Shown in pieces: positions 7,880 to 17,751 of a DNA stretch of 64,000 bases. The DNA lies in contig NZ_BMLW01000014.1 in assembly GCF_014645515.1 (NCBI RefSeq), forward strand, positions 98,722 to 162,721. Reading direction: 5' to 3'. The DNA is from Oceanobacillus neutriphilus (lineage in GTDB: Bacteria; Bacillota; Bacilli; Bacillales; Amphibacillaceae). The notes beneath the pieces were generated by a model that made no database searches, was not told where the DNA came from, and saw only the letters and a list, made by a program, of their open reading frames with translations. Every line of letters begins with the position of its first letter. The stretch's first letter is position 1. The position numbers and the translations under genes are program-made.

Positions 7880-9353
7880 GCATTTCTTTCCTCTTAAAAT
7901 AATGTTGGATGGACTGCTTCATTTCCTGATAAACACCTTTGCCAATTATAGCCCCCAGCTCGGTAGCTGTCCCCGCATAATCGATTTCTTTGCCCTGCTG
8001 TGTTGCAGCAACTAATATGCTGTCTGTCGAGGTCCCGGTAGCCTGTTTTTTTGTGACAGCATCAAGAATATGACAATCGCGGAGCACCTGTGCTTTCGCT
8101 TCTGTTGCAGTAATGATTGACTGAATATAGGCTTCATCTGTTAATTTCCCGTTTACAAAAATCCAGGTGTTAATGGTACCCGGCTTCACTGGACCAGCTG
8201 CAGGTGAATTCACGCGCGAACTGTCTACAGCATTTCCCACGCCGGCAGTCACAACAATCATGACAGAGAACCCATCTCCCTCATATAAGCGGTAACTGTT
8301 ATCTTCTAATACAACTGCTGTCATCATTCCAACTGTCTGTGAAACAGGAAATCCATACTTTGTTAAATATTCCCGCATCTCCTGCCGATGATTTGTACAA
8401 TTGTAATTTGCATCTACATGTCTGTTCACAAAATTACTGTACCAGCCTGCTCCAGCGCCGACAACACCAGAAGACACTGTTTTCAAGGGCTGCTTTGACT
8501 GTAATACAATCCTCTCCGGACTAATTGACAGCATATTTTCATCAATTTTCACCTGTTCTCCCTCTCTCTCGCTCTTTTTACCCGGCAATAAATGAAGCTG
8601 CGGTTTTGCAATTTTAGAATGCGGTTGTTTGACGACCTCTGTTTGATAGACATGATTGATCAACTCTTCTGAAAGTACGTCATTGGGATCTGCAACCGCC
8701 CTCGTCTCTCCGTTATCCATTAATAAAATTTTGTCACAATAAAGGCTTGCCAGATTTAAATCATGTAAAATAGCAACGACCGTCAGCCCTTCTTCCCTGG
8801 CCCTTGTTCTCAATAAATCAAGAAGCTCCTTTTGATAGGCCAAATCTAAATGATTTGTCGGTTCATCCAGCAACAGAATATCTGGCTGCTGAACCAGTGC
8901 CTGTGCCAGGAATATCCTTTGCTGTTCCCCGCCAGAATGCTCCATCACGGAATTCTCTTGAAAACGGCTGATGTTTGTCTGTTTCATTACCTTTTGCACA
9001 ATATCCTCATCTTCATCCGTCCATGTCTGGAAAAAACCGCGATGATGTGCATATCTGCCAAGAGAAACGGTCTCCTTTACCGTATACGGAAAAACCTGCG
9101 GTGATAATTGAGGCAAGACAGCCATCTTCTTCGCGAGCTGTTTTTTCGTTAAATCAGAGATGCTTATATCGTCGATCTTGACCTCTCCCTGCTCAAGTTC
9201 CAATAAACCGCTCATCATCTTGAGCAATGTGGTTTTTCCGCTGCCATTCGGTCCCAGAATACCGAAGAATTCTCCTTTTCCAACAGAAAAATGAATATCC
9301 TTTACGATTTTTACACCATCATAACCGCCAGATACGTTTTCTATTTTGAGCAT
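7857..9353 (-). CDS. BtuD-CbiZ fusion: corrinoid ABC transporter ATPase joined to adenosylcobinamide amidohydrolase
   Basis: Residues 1-250 are an ABC ATPase of the FecE/BtuD type: GPNGSGKTT (34-42), signature HSGGEQQ (139-145), LLLDEPTNHLD (160-170) and the switch histidine in ILHDLN. After a charged linker (250-280), residues 285-495 form a CbiZ domain (SSGVVGAGAGWYSNFVNRHVD, TAGVGNAVD, TNTW-like segment, ATGTSTDSILVA). CbiZ cleaves the aminopropanol or nucleotide-loop amide of imported corrinoids to cobyric acid. I recall the same fusion in B. subtilis YvrA. Import and remodelling are thus carried on one polypeptide on the inner face of the membrane. Confidence 0.93.
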   Translation of the reverse strand: MLKIENVSGGYDGVKIVKDIHFSVGKGEFFGILGPNGSGKTTLLKMMSGLLELEQGEVKIDDISISDLTKKQLAKKMAVLPQLSPQVFPYTVKETVSLGRYAHHRGFFQTWTDEDEDIVQKVMKQTNISRFQENSVMEHSGGEQQRIFLAQALVQQPDILLLDEPTNHLDLAYQKELLDLLRTRAREEGLTVVAILHDLNLASLYCDKILLMDNGETRAVADPNDVLSEELINHVYQTEVVKQPHSKIAKPQLHLLPGKKSEREGEQVKIDENMLSISPERIVLQSKQPLKTVSSGVVGAGAGWYSNFVNRHVDANYNCTNHRQEMREYLTKYGFPVSQTVGMMTAVVLEDNSYRLYEGDGFSVMIVVTAGVGNAVDSSRVNSPAAGPVKPGTINTWIFVNGKLTDEAYIQSIITATEAKAQVLRDCHILDAVTKKQATGTSTDSILVAATQQGKEIDYAGTATELGAIIGKGVYQEMKQSIQHYFKRKEMHGHLSSN

Positions 9354-9358
9354 CTTTT

Positions 9359-10390
9359 TTACCTTCCTTTTTCTTTTTTCTGTTTGATTAAAATCATCGC
9401 AAATACTGGTGCACCCACTAATGCTGTGATAACCCCCACAGGCAGGACCTGCGGCGAAATAATCGTTCTTGATAATAAATCAGTCAAGATAAGGAATCCC
9501 GCTCCAGTAATAATAGATAATGGCAGAAGATGAATATGATCCGGCCCCCAGAGCTTTCTCGTTAAATGAGGGATAACCAGTCCGACAAAGCCGATCGTAC
9601 CTGAGACAGCCACTGCTGCGCCTGTTAAAATAGAACCTGCAGCCAGGATAAGCATTTTCCGTTTTTCCACATCGACTCCTAAATGCTGGGCTCTCTCTTC
9701 CCCAAATGACATAGCATTTAATTCCCTTGTATTCATCAGCAATAATAAACCGCCAACGATTAAAAATGGTAAAATAATGCCGACGTATTTCCAGCCGCGC
9801 ATGGATACACTTCCTAAGAGCCAGCCGATTATTTGCTGCAGCTCTTCTCCTGTTAATGCAATAATCAAGGAGATAATAGATCCTAAGAAGGAGCTGAAAA
9901 TAATCCCGGTCAAAATAATTGATTCAACACGCATTGTTTTATCAATTTTTTTCGCAAAAAAAAGTACAATCATAATGGTTGCCAACGCTGATAGAATGCT
10001 TAAGAATGGCAACGTATACATTCCCAGAAACGGAATGGAGATATTAAAGAATAAGGTTGATACCGCTCCGACAGATGCACCGGAGGAAACACCGAGAATA
10101 TAGGGATCGGCTAAAGGGTTCCGCAATAAACCTTGAAAGGCCGCTCCTGCAATCGCAAGAGAGGCCCCCACAAGTCCCGCCAGGATTACCCGTGGCAAGC
10201 GTATATCATATACAATGCTGATGGACTTCGGATCAACACCGTCACCTATAGGCAGATGAAATACCTCTGAGCCGATAATTTTAATAATTTCAGGTATCGG
10301 GACAGAGACGCTGCCGACCGAAATTGCTATCAGCATCGTACTGATTAAGAACGCTAATGAAAGCGTATATTTCAATAAATTACTCTTCAT
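9359..10390 (-). CDS. btuC: Corrinoid ABC transporter permease, FecCD family
   Basis: About ten membrane helices with the family landmarks DIRLPRVILAGLVGASLAIAG, FQGLLRNPLADPYILGVSSGA and, near the end, GTIGFVGLVIPHLTR and LPVGVITALVGAPVF. I start it at the ATG at 10390 (MKSNLLKYTL): it has GGAG 7 nt upstream and overlaps the btuF stop by 11 nt. A longer in-frame start at 10495 would lie deep inside btuF. The resulting 343 residues are normal for BtuC. Confidence 0.93.
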   Translation of the reverse strand: MKSNLLKYTLSLAFLISTMLIAISVGSVSVPIPEIIKIIGSEVFHLPIGDGVDPKSISIVYDIRLPRVILAGLVGASLAIAGAAFQGLLRNPLADPYILGVSSGASVGAVSTLFFNISIPFLGMYTLPFLSILSALATIMIVLFFAKKIDKTMRVESIILTGIIFSSFLGSIISLIIALTGEELQQIIGWLLGSVSMRGWKYVGIILPFLIVGGLLLLMNTRELNAMSFGEERAQHLGVDVEKRKMLILAAGSILTGAAVAVSGTIGFVGLVIPHLTRKLWGPDHIHLLPLSIITGAGFLILTDLLSRTIISPQVLPVGVITALVGAPVFAMILIKQKKEKGR

Positions 10391-11378
10391 CAAAAAGCTC
10401 CGGATACACCGCCTCAGCGATTTCCCTTGCTCCATCGACAAGACGAGGTCCTGGACGGGAGACTGTATCCGAATCAACATCATAAATTCTTTCATTTGCT
10501 ACAGCATCTACAGTATCAAAACCGTCTCTTGAAGTCACTTCACCGATTGGATCTTCAACATAAGAACCATATGTTGAAATAATCACCTCTGGATTCAGCT
10601 CTATAATTGCTTCCGGGTCCATTTCAACCCAGCCTTCCTGATCACCGGCGGCATTATCTGCATGGATAATCTGCAGCAGCTCATCAAGGAATGTATTTTG
10701 TCCGGCTGTATAGATTTCCGGTGATGGAGAAATTTCAAAGAACACAGATTGGCGATCTTCCTCTGCTACTTCCGAGGTTATCTCCTCTAATTCTGCAAAG
10801 TCAGCCTGCATGTCTGTAACTAATTGTTCTGCCTCTTCTTCTGCATTGACAACCTGTCCGATATTTTCAATTGTTTCATACGTTGTATCAACATCTGTTG
10901 CATCTGCAACCGTGAACACTTCAATATCAGCGTCCTCCAGTTGATCTAATGCTTCCTGGGATGAAGCTACTAAAGACTCATGTGCTAAAACAACATCCGG
11001 ATCCAGACTGATAATTACTTCCACGTTAAATTCCATACCGCCTACCTTATCAATATCAAGAACCTCTTCCGGATAAGTATCGTTATCGGAAACACCAACA
11101 ACCTTATCTCCCTGGTCTAAAGCAAATGTAATCTCCGTGTTACTTGGCATCAATGAGACAATTCGTTCCGGTTCTTCTTCCAGTGTTACTTCATTATCTA
11201 TTGCATCTGTTATTGTTAGCGGATAAGCAGAGTCTTCTCCGTCTGTATCCTCTGAAGCTGTTTCTTCATTTGTCGTATTTTCATCTGGTGCTCCTTCATC
11301 TGCGCTGTCATTATTACTGCATCCAATTAAGAATCCTGCTAATAAAGCCAGCAGCAGTACTTGTAAAAACTTTTTCAT
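10380..11378 (-). CDS. btuF: Corrinoid-binding lipoprotein of the BtuCDF transporter
   Basis: First gene of the B12 operon. A lipoprotein signal peptide ends in LIGC (lipidated C20), followed by an extremely acidic linker (residues 22-52, rich in D, E and N) and a type III periplasmic-binding fold: RIVSLMPSNTEITFALDQGDKVVGVS, then the long connecting helix around residues 180-210, and YTAGQNTFLDELL. The acidity is typical of exported proteins of salt- or alkali-adapted bacilli. It is the only gene directly behind the cobalamin riboswitch. Confidence 0.92.
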   Translation of the reverse strand: MKKFLQVLLLALLAGFLIGCSNNDSADEGAPDENTTNEETASEDTDGEDSAYPLTITDAIDNEVTLEEEPERIVSLMPSNTEITFALDQGDKVVGVSDNDTYPEEVLDIDKVGGMEFNVEVIISLDPDVVLAHESLVASSQEALDQLEDADIEVFTVADATDVDTTYETIENIGQVVNAEEEAEQLVTDMQADFAELEEITSEVAEEDRQSVFFEISPSPEIYTAGQNTFLDELLQIIHADNAAGDQEGWVEMDPEAIIELNPEVIISTYGSYVEDPIGEVTSRDGFDTVDAVANERIYDVDSDTVSRPGPRLVDGAREIAEAVYPELFDEE

Positions 11379-11567
11379 TTTGACTTCCCCCTTGATTTTT
11401 GGTGTATTCTTACATGTTCAGCCATGTATTATTGTTGAGGAAGTACTGACGTGAAATGGCTTTCATAAATTATTCTGCCTGCTGCATATCCTGAATCAAA
11501 TCGTTTTGTACAGTTAGCGGGGCTCCAATTTTTACACTGGATTAAAACGAACTATACAACGCTAAAA

Positions 11568-11594
11568 AACATCTCCACGGCAAATGAAGATGTT
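11568..11594 (-). terminator. Terminator of the cobalamin riboswitch
   Basis: On the minus strand AACATCTTC is followed by a short loop, GAGATGTT and a run of T (11569-11563). It lies about 60 bp downstream of the aptamer and upstream of btuF, the position expected for a B12-controlled transcription terminator. Pairing with the aptamer 3' end was not worked out. Confidence 0.65.
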
Positions 11595-11652
11595 AGAAAG
11601 ATGCAGAAAAAATGCTTCACCTTACTATCCTCGTAGAATCGGCTTGAACTAA

Positions 11653-11815
11653 AAATAGGCAGGTATCCTGGCTTATGGTCATCACTCACAGAACCCTTCC
11701 CATACCTCGTTGTACAGTGGCTTGTTCTGCTCGCTCGCATTTACAGTGGCGGGACCGCGTTGGAATTACACCAACTTCCCTTTATGATTTTATGAAAATC
11801 ACCTATTTTTATTTT
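11653..11815 (-). promoter_or_regulatory. Cobalamin riboswitch (B12 element)
   Basis: Read on the minus strand, the conserved core is present in order: AAGGGAAGTTGGTGTAATTCC, GCGGTCCCGCCACTGTAA, a variable stem, AGGGTTCTGTGAG and the terminal AGCCAGGATACCTGCCT (11657). These match the class I adenosylcobalamin aptamer. It precedes btuF and should shut the whole import and salvage operon down when coenzyme B12 is plentiful. Edges are approximate. Confidence 0.95.
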
Positions 11816-11964
11816 ATGTAATTGTCTTCTGAGTCTATTTCTATTTTACAATGTTTTACTGTGAAAAACTATAGAAAGGAGTAATAGTTTTAAAAAAGTT
11901 CACTATAAGATATTATCCCTGCTGAAACAGCTTTCTTTAAAAGCATATTTCTGCTATTCCAGGA

Positions 11965-12415
11965 AAAAATGAGCAAATCACTTGGTCTTTAAAACAATGA
12001 CGTTCTTATCAAGGAGATGTCCGCTTCAGGAAGCGGCTATCCACGGGCAACGCCTCAGCCTCCTCGAAAGAAGACCACTTTCTGCGGGGTCTTCACCTGT
12101 TGCTTTTCCCGTAGGAGTCGGCTCCCCTACGCTCCCATCTATGAAGAAATATGCTTCATTTGCTTTCTTACAAAGAAATGAAGCTAATTCTAGCGACTCT
12201 TTTTGATGGGCATGTAACAGCAGTCTCATCAAAAAACGTTGTCGCAAAACCGAACTGACATCTATCCAGTATGCCTCCTCGAAAAAAGTACTCTTCTTTT
12301 TTTCGAGGAGATGAGCTCGGGGCCCATGGAAAGCGTAGTATATTTCTGGGGCCTAAGATTACTCCCCCCATGAAAACCGCTGGAGTGGCTATCCTTGGCA
12401 TTCTATACTTTCTTA
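11965..12415 (+). repeat. Dispersed non-coding repeat, copy A (partner at 53965-54515)
   Basis: This 450-bp stretch between the riboswitch and rpoE matches 53965-54515 along its length in the same orientation. Both begin with TCACTTGGTCTTTAAAA, share GGAGATGTCCGCT, GGGCAACGCCTCAGCCTCCTC, GGGGTCTTCACCTGTTGCTT and GGAAAGCGTAGT, and end near ATACTTTCTTA. Copy A lacks about 100 bp in the middle, including most of the tandem GTCCT hairpins. Open frames here are not conserved between copies, so I treat it as non-coding. Confidence 0.85.
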
Positions 12416-12418
12416 CTC

Positions 12419-12469
12419 AAAAAAAACTGGGGCAAACTGAGTTTTAACTCAACCTGTTCCAGCTTTTTT
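12419..12469 (-). terminator. rpoE terminator
   Basis: On the minus strand, just past the rpoE stop, CTGGAACAGGTTGAGTT pairs (two mismatches, some G-U) with AACTCAGTTTGCCCCAG and is followed by T8. An A/T run on the other side would let it work in both directions. Confidence 0.75.
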
Positions 12470-12496
12470 AAATCAATCCATTTTGTATGCGATGGG

Positions 12497-13009
12497 TTAA
12501 CGGTCATCCTCGTCATCATAATCTAATTCATCCAAATCATCTTTACCAATGACGTCATCCACTTCATCTTCAATTTCTTCTATATCTGTATCTTCTTCTG
12601 CGTCATCAAAATCATCAAGCATATCATCAATATCTTCATCTGTTACATCTAAATCACTATCAATTTCTTCTGTTTCTACTACTGCTGCTTTTTTCTTCTT
12701 TTTCTTACGTTTTTTCGTCGGCTCATCTGTAATTTCTTCTTCTGCCTGCTCTACCGGGTACCAGCTCTTTAATCCCCACATACCAGATCCTAATGTTAAA
12801 TAACGTCCGTCAACATTCATATCTGTGTAGAATTGTGCAATCAAATTTTCTTTGTCTTCTTTTGAGAAGTTTTTTAAATCTGCTATTCTGGAGAATAAAT
12901 TCTGAAAAGAGATTGCTTTATTTTCTTCCTTTAAAATAATAGAACCTAATTCAATCATGGACAGATTGCTGATCTCTTCTTTTGTCAATTCTTTCACGCT
13001 CACGTTCAT
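12497..13009 (-). CDS. rpoE: RNA polymerase delta subunit
   Basis: Gram-positive-specific accessory subunit that increases RNA polymerase recycling and promoter selectivity. The 170 residues show a folded N-terminal HARE-type domain (residues 10-90, with NLFSRIADLKNFSKEDKENL and GRYLTLGSGMWGLKSWYP), a lysine-rich stretch (KKRKKKKKKAA, about 99-109) and a disordered tail made almost entirely of D and E. In B. subtilis the next gene is pyrG; here the B12 operon lies between. Confidence 0.96.
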   Translation of the reverse strand: MNVSVKELTKEEISNLSMIELGSIILKEENKAISFQNLFSRIADLKNFSKEDKENLIAQFYTDMNVDGRYLTLGSGMWGLKSWYPVEQAEEEITDEPTKKRKKKKKKAAVVETEEIDSDLDVTDEDIDDMLDDFDDAEEDTDIEEIEDEVDDVIGKDDLDELDYDDEDDR

Positions 13010-13315
13010 GCACTCCTTTGAAAATATACTTAAGGCTAAAAATAGCTATCTATGCTGCAAATAATTATTATATATGCGATTTTAGTCACAATAAATCTAT
13101 TTTACATTATAAACATATTTGAATGCAATTATCCAGTGAAAGTTTACGGTTCTGTATTCTTAAATAAGCTGAATAGTGATCACTCCGGAAAAATTGCTAC
13201 AGTTACTTGTTTCTATTTCAGCTTATACAATTAGGGGAATTAATCTTGAACTATTCATTTTTTTACAAAAAGAACGTGAGCATGGATTTCATAGTTCGTT
13301 ATACTTTCAATGAAT
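13010..13315. other. Intergenic gap between icmF and rpoE
   Basis: A 306-bp AT-rich gap. It holds the rpoE ribosome-binding site (AAAGGAGTG before the ATG) and a TATAAT-like -10 on the minus strand near 13067-13072. I see no convincing terminator behind icmF and no small gene. Confidence 0.6.
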
Positions 13316-16300
13316 TTACATATTACGCCGGTATTGTCCGCCGACTTCGTAGAGTGCTTTTGTGATTTCTCCAAGGCTTGCATGGCGGACAGTGTGTAAT
13401 AGCTCTGCAAAGATATTTCCGTCTGTTACTGCTTTTTGCTTTAATCGTTTTAAAGCATCCTCTACATCGTCTTTATGGTCTGATTGAAAACGGCGCAGTT
13501 CTTTGATTTGATGCATTTTTTCCTCTTCTGTTGCCCTGGCAAGCTCCATCGAATCTATATCTTCCTCGGATGGCGGATTTGGATTTAAATACGTATTTAC
13601 TCCTACAATCGGCAGTTCTCCAGAGTGTTTCTTCCCTTCATAATAAAGCGATTCTTCTTGAATTTTCCCGCGCTGATATTGGCGTTCCATTGCTCCCAAA
13701 ACGCCGCCGCGATCATTCATCTGCTCAAATTCCTGTAAAACGGCTTCCTGGACAAGGTCTGTTAATTCTTCCACAATGAAAGCTCCCTGCAAGGAATTTT
13801 CATTTTTTGCTAATCCGAATTCTTTATTAATAATCATTTGAATTGCCATTGCCCGGCGGACTGATTCTTCTGTCGGTGTAGTGATTGCTTCATCATAAGC
13901 GTTCGTATGGAGTGAATTTGTATTGTCCTGGATAGCCAATAATGCCTGTAATGTTGTACGGATATCGTTGAAATCAATTTCCTGCGCGTGCAGGGAACGT
14001 CCGGAAGTCTGCACATGGTATTTCAGCTTTTGACTGCGTTCATTTGCACCATATTTTTCCTTCATGGTAATTGCCCAGATTCTTCTTGCCACTCTTCCAA
14101 TCACTGTATATTCCGGATCTAAACCATTAGAAAAGAAGAAAGAAAGGTTTGGAGCAAATTTATTAATATCCATTCCCCGGCTCAAATAATATTCTACATA
14201 AGTAAATCCATTTGCTAATGTAAATGCCAGCTGGGTGATTGGATTTGCACCTGCTTCCGCAATATGATAGCCGGATATGGAAACAGAATAATAATTTCGT
14301 ACTTGATTATCTATGAAATATGCTTGAATATCCCCCATCATCCGCAAAGCAAATTCTGTCGAAAAAATACAGGTATTCTGACCCTGGTCTTCTTTTAAAA
14401 TATCCGCCTGTACCGTACCCCTGATTACGGAAACAGTATCTGCCTGAATTTGGCCGAATTCCTCAGCCGTCGGCGGGCGTCCATTTTCTTCTGTGAACTT
14501 ATCTACCTGCTGATCAATGGCAGTATTAAAATACATTGCCAGAATAATTGGGGCAGGCCCGTTAATTGTCATAGAAACAGAGGTTAATGGATCTGTTAAA
14601 TCAAAGCCGCTATAGAGCTTTTTCATATCATCTAAGGTACAAATATTTACACCGCTGTTTCCGACCTTTCCGTAAATATCCGGACGTTCGGCAGGGTCTT
14701 CTCCATATAGAGTCACTGAATCAAAAGCGGTCGAAAGGCGTTTCGCTTCCTCACCTTTAGAAAGATAATGAAAGCGGCGGTTAGTCCGCTCAGGAGTTCC
14801 TTCACCGGCAAACTGCCTTGTCGGGTCCTCCCCTTTTCGTTTAAAGGGAAACACACCGGCTGTATAAGGGAAAGAACCGGGAACATTTTCCCGCATTAAC
14901 CAATATAGACGATCTCCCCAATCCTGATATTTGGGCAACACAACTTTCGGAATCTTTAAACCTGACAATGACTCTGTTGTTAAATCCATCGTGATTTCTT
15001 TATCTCTCACTTTAAACGTAAATGTATCACCCAGATAACTTTCTTTTAAAGTTTCCCAATTATCCAGCAGCTGTCTGGCATCCCCGTCTAATTGCTGTTC
15101 ATATGTTGTAATCACCTGGTCTAAAGAAGCCCCCGCTCCATCATCCAAGTCCTCTCTTACTCCTTTTAACTGATAGAGCTTCGTGGCAATTCCCCGCTGT
15201 TTTCCGGCGCGCTTATCATAATTCCGGACATAGGAAGCAATCTCCCGTAAATAATGCCTGCGTTCATTCGTAATAATTTGATTTTGCTTTTCTGAAATAA
15301 CATGACGTTGAAACGGAACCTCTGCCTCCCATTGAAAATCTTCATTCATGCGATCAATCAATGAAGCAAATAAAGCGTTTGTTCCTTCATCATTAAATTG
15401 ACTGGCTATTGTGCCAAAGACAGGAAATTTGGTTTTATCCTGATGAAATAGCATATGGCTGCGTTCATATTGCTTCCGCACTTGATTAAGTGCATCCTCT
15501 GATCCCTTTTGTTCAAATTTATTAATCACAATAAAATCAGCATAATCAATCATGTCTATTTTCTCCAGTTGGGTAGGTGCGCCAAATTCTGCGGTCATAA
15601 CATACATGGATAAATCCGTAATATCTGTAACTGCTGCATCGCCCTGCCCTATTCCGCTTGTCTCAACAATGATAAGATCATAATCTGATGCACGTACCAC
15701 TTCTATCGCATCATGGATTGAATCGGAAAGTTCTGTCCCTGAATTTCTGGTAGCAAGAGAGCGCATATAAATCCGGTCAGAAAAAATTGCATTCATACGG
15801 ATACGGTCTCCAAGCAAAGCACCGCCAGTTTTCCGTTTGGATGGATCAATAGATAAAATCGCCACCTTCCGTTCTGGAATTTCATTTAAAAATCGGCGGA
15901 TAAGTTCATCGGTCAAAGAACTCTTCCCTGCTCCCCCTGTCCCCGTAATCCCAAGTACAGGAATTTTCTTTTTGGAAGGCGCAGAGAACTTTTCTAAAAC
16001 CTGCTTCTTCGTTTCTGCTTCCCCATTCTCCATTAAAGTGATAAATTTACCGATCGCCAGCCGGTCCCCTTCCTTTAATCGTAAGAAGTCTTTATCTATA
16101 TCTATCGGCGGGATAAAATCACATTTTTCCAGCATACGGTCAATCATCCCTTGAAGCCCGTATTTTCTTCCATCATCAGGGGAAAACAGCCAGGCAACGC
16201 CATATTCGTGAAGCTCTTTGATCTCGCGCGGAAGAATGGTCCCTCCTCCTCCGCCTAATACTTGAATATGCGCTGCATCCAGCTCCTTCAACAGATCAAT

Positions 16301-16546
16301 CATATATTTAAAATATTCGACATGCCCGCCCTGATAAGATGAGATAGCAATCCCCTGTGCGTCCTCCTGAATGGCTGCATAAACCACTTCTTCTACAGAA
16401 CGGTTATGTCCAAGGTGAATAACCTCCGCACCACTGGCCTGCAGAATACGCCGCATAATATTTATGGAAGCATCATGCCCGTCAAACAAGCTGGACGCTG
16501 TCACAAAACGAATGGGATGCTTTGGCGAATAACGCTCTTCTGTCAT
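13316..16546 (-). CDS. icmF: Fused isobutyryl-CoA mutase (IcmF)
   Basis: Adenosylcobalamin-dependent enzyme interconverting isobutyryl-CoA and n-butyryl-CoA (some homologues also act on pivalyl- or isovaleryl-CoA). Domains in 1076 residues: B12-binding module ([12 protein letters not shown] at 22-33, ISSYQGGH), a MeaB-like G-protein chaperone (phosphate loop GTGGAGKS at 202-209, [22 protein letters not shown]) and the mutase TIM barrel ([34 protein letters not shown]). It would feed branched-chain acyl-CoA into the beta-oxidation genes upstream, using the coenzyme from the B12 operon. Order is TetR gene, then icmF 51 bp later. Confidence 0.96.
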   Translation of the reverse strand: MTEERYSPKHPIRFVTASSLFDGHDASINIMRRILQASGAEVIHLGHNRSVEEVVYAAIQEDAQGIAISSYQGGHVEYFKYMIDLLKELDAAHIQVLGGGGGTILPREIKELHEYGVAWLFSPDDGRKYGLQGMIDRMLEKCDFIPPIDIDKDFLRLKEGDRLAIGKFITLMENGEAETKKQVLEKFSAPSKKKIPVLGITGTGGAGKSSLTDELIRRFLNEIPERKVAILSIDPSKRKTGGALLGDRIRMNAIFSDRIYMRSLATRNSGTELSDSIHDAIEVVRASDYDLIIVETSGIGQGDAAVTDITDLSMYVMTAEFGAPTQLEKIDMIDYADFIVINKFEQKGSEDALNQVRKQYERSHMLFHQDKTKFPVFGTIASQFNDEGTNALFASLIDRMNEDFQWEAEVPFQRHVISEKQNQIITNERRHYLREIASYVRNYDKRAGKQRGIATKLYQLKGVREDLDDGAGASLDQVITTYEQQLDGDARQLLDNWETLKESYLGDTFTFKVRDKEITMDLTTESLSGLKIPKVVLPKYQDWGDRLYWLMRENVPGSFPYTAGVFPFKRKGEDPTRQFAGEGTPERTNRRFHYLSKGEEAKRLSTAFDSVTLYGEDPAERPDIYGKVGNSGVNICTLDDMKKLYSGFDLTDPLTSVSMTINGPAPIILAMYFNTAIDQQVDKFTEENGRPPTAEEFGQIQADTVSVIRGTVQADILKEDQGQNTCIFSTEFALRMMGDIQAYFIDNQVRNYYSVSISGYHIAEAGANPITQLAFTLANGFTYVEYYLSRGMDINKFAPNLSFFFSNGLDPEYTVIGRVARRIWAITMKEKYGANERSQKLKYHVQTSGRSLHAQEIDFNDIRTTLQALLAIQDNTNSLHTNAYDEAITTPTEESVRRAMAIQMIINKEFGLAKNENSLQGAFIVEELTDLVQEAVLQEFEQMNDRGGVLGAMERQYQRGKIQEESLYYEGKKHSGELPIVGVNTYLNPNPPSEEDIDSMELARATEEEKMHQIKELRRFQSDHKDDVEDALKRLKQKAVTDGNIFAELLHTVRHASLGEITKALYEVGGQYRRNM

Positions 16547-16597
16547 GCTTTATCCTCCTCTTTAATTAGATTGCAAAGTTTCTGGTCTTTCATCTAT

Positions 16598-17206
16598 TTA
16601 CAGCCAACAATTCACTTGTTTCATCTGCAATTCTACGTATTCATCAATGGTAAATTCTTTTTGAATCATCCAGCGGCGGAAGCACCACATATGTCCGCTG
16701 ACGACAATATTATTTGCCAAAAAATAAATTTCTTTAGGGCTCAGCTTTTCTTTAAGAGAAACAGTCAAGAGCTCCTCCATCATTCCGACAACCTTACGCT
16801 CCTGCTCCAGGACAAATTTACGTTTTTCTTTATTTAATGATTTTGTTTCCTGATACAGCATTAAAATTTCAGGCTGTATGGTATCCATAAAATAAAGGTA
16901 TTGCCGAATGGCCTGACGCAGGCTTTCCTCTGTCGGATTTTCTACAGAAACTGTTGCCGAGAGCTGATCACGCACTTGATCATGTACAAATTCACATACA
17001 AGAAAAAGCACATCCTCCTTTGTTCTAATATATTCATATAACGTGCCAATGCTGAATCCAGATTCTTTGGCAATTTCCCTTGTCGTTGTCCTGTGAAAGC
17101 CTTTTTCCTTAAACAGCCGCATGGCTCCTTCAATAATTTGCTTCCTGCGACGCATTACGAGTTCCTGGTCTTTGACGGAAGAACGGATCTGGTCTTCACT
17201 CATCAC
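16598..17206 (-). CDS. TetR family regulator, probably of acyl-CoA degradation
   Basis: A 202-residue TetR protein with a clear N-terminal helix-turn-helix (AMRLFKEKGFHRTTTREIAKESGFSIGTLYEYIRTKEDVL, residues about 28-67) and a helical ligand-binding C-terminal domain. It resembles the FadR/YsiA and FadR-like acyl-CoA-responsive repressors of Bacillaceae in size and context. It lies between the beta-oxidation operon and icmF. Palindromes TGAATGATCATTCA and GAACGCTCGTTC inside two promoters of that operon are plausible targets. Which of them it binds is inference. Confidence 0.85.
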   Translation of the reverse strand: MMSEDQIRSSVKDQELVMRRRKQIIEGAMRLFKEKGFHRTTTREIAKESGFSIGTLYEYIRTKEDVLFLVCEFVHDQVRDQLSATVSVENPTEESLRQAIRQYLYFMDTIQPEILMLYQETKSLNKEKRKFVLEQERKVVGMMEELLTVSLKEKLSPKEIYFLANNIVVSGHMWCFRRWMIQKEFTIDEYVELQMKQVNCWL

Positions 17207-17396
17207 TCAACCTCCTTTTTATAAATAAATTGGCGGTTCTCTATGATAAATCATTGATTATTCATCCTTAGAATTTATAAATAGCTCAACTTTCGCACTT
17301 TAAAAAGAAACTTCCTATCCATAGGAACAGGGGGTGATCATTTCCTCCATATATCTATTGACAAAGATAGAAGGTAAAGTGTACAGTGACCGCTAC

Positions 17397-17515
17397 GGCG
17401 GACCGTTTTGCTTTCCTAGGGGCACGCTCTTCAGCTAACTTTTGCCAAGAAGATCACTTGGCAAAAGTGGATCTTCAGATGGTGCTTAATCCCTCAGGAG
17501 TCAAAACGGTCCGCC
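17397..17515. repeat. Nested palindromic module 1 within the element
   Basis: Outer arms GGCGGACCGTTTTG (17397-17410) and CAAAACGGTCCGCC (17502-17515) are perfect inverted repeats. Inside, ACTTTTGCCAAG (17438-17449) pairs with CTTGGCAAAAGT (17457-17468) around a 7-nt loop. The left half recurs at 51809-51905. Confidence 0.85.
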
Positions 17516-17751
17516 TCCGCTAACAGGGTATTCTATACTGAAATAACTGAACAAATAAAAGGCAGATCTGACAGAACAAATTTTTCGTGTTTTATGGTAA
17601 AGATGCTCAGTAATCCTTATTGTGCATGAAAGCTATTCTCGATATGATTTATTCATGCTGTTATGATTTGAACTGCTAAAAAACGATGATTTCATCTAAC
17701 TTCATCAGTCTATTATTTCTTCCATGCGCTGTAGAATCCTACTAGAGCGCA

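Noticed and set aside
12026..12401. Overlapping open frames of 73-77 codons on the minus strand and 74 on the plus strand near 12.0-12.4 kb
   Set aside because: They lie in a dispersed repeat whose second copy (53965-54515) does not keep the same frames. No ribosome-binding sites or recognisable protein features.
12549..12803. Serine-rich 84-codon plus-strand frame
   Set aside because: It is the antisense of the D/E-rich tail of RpoE, which always reads as serine repeats.
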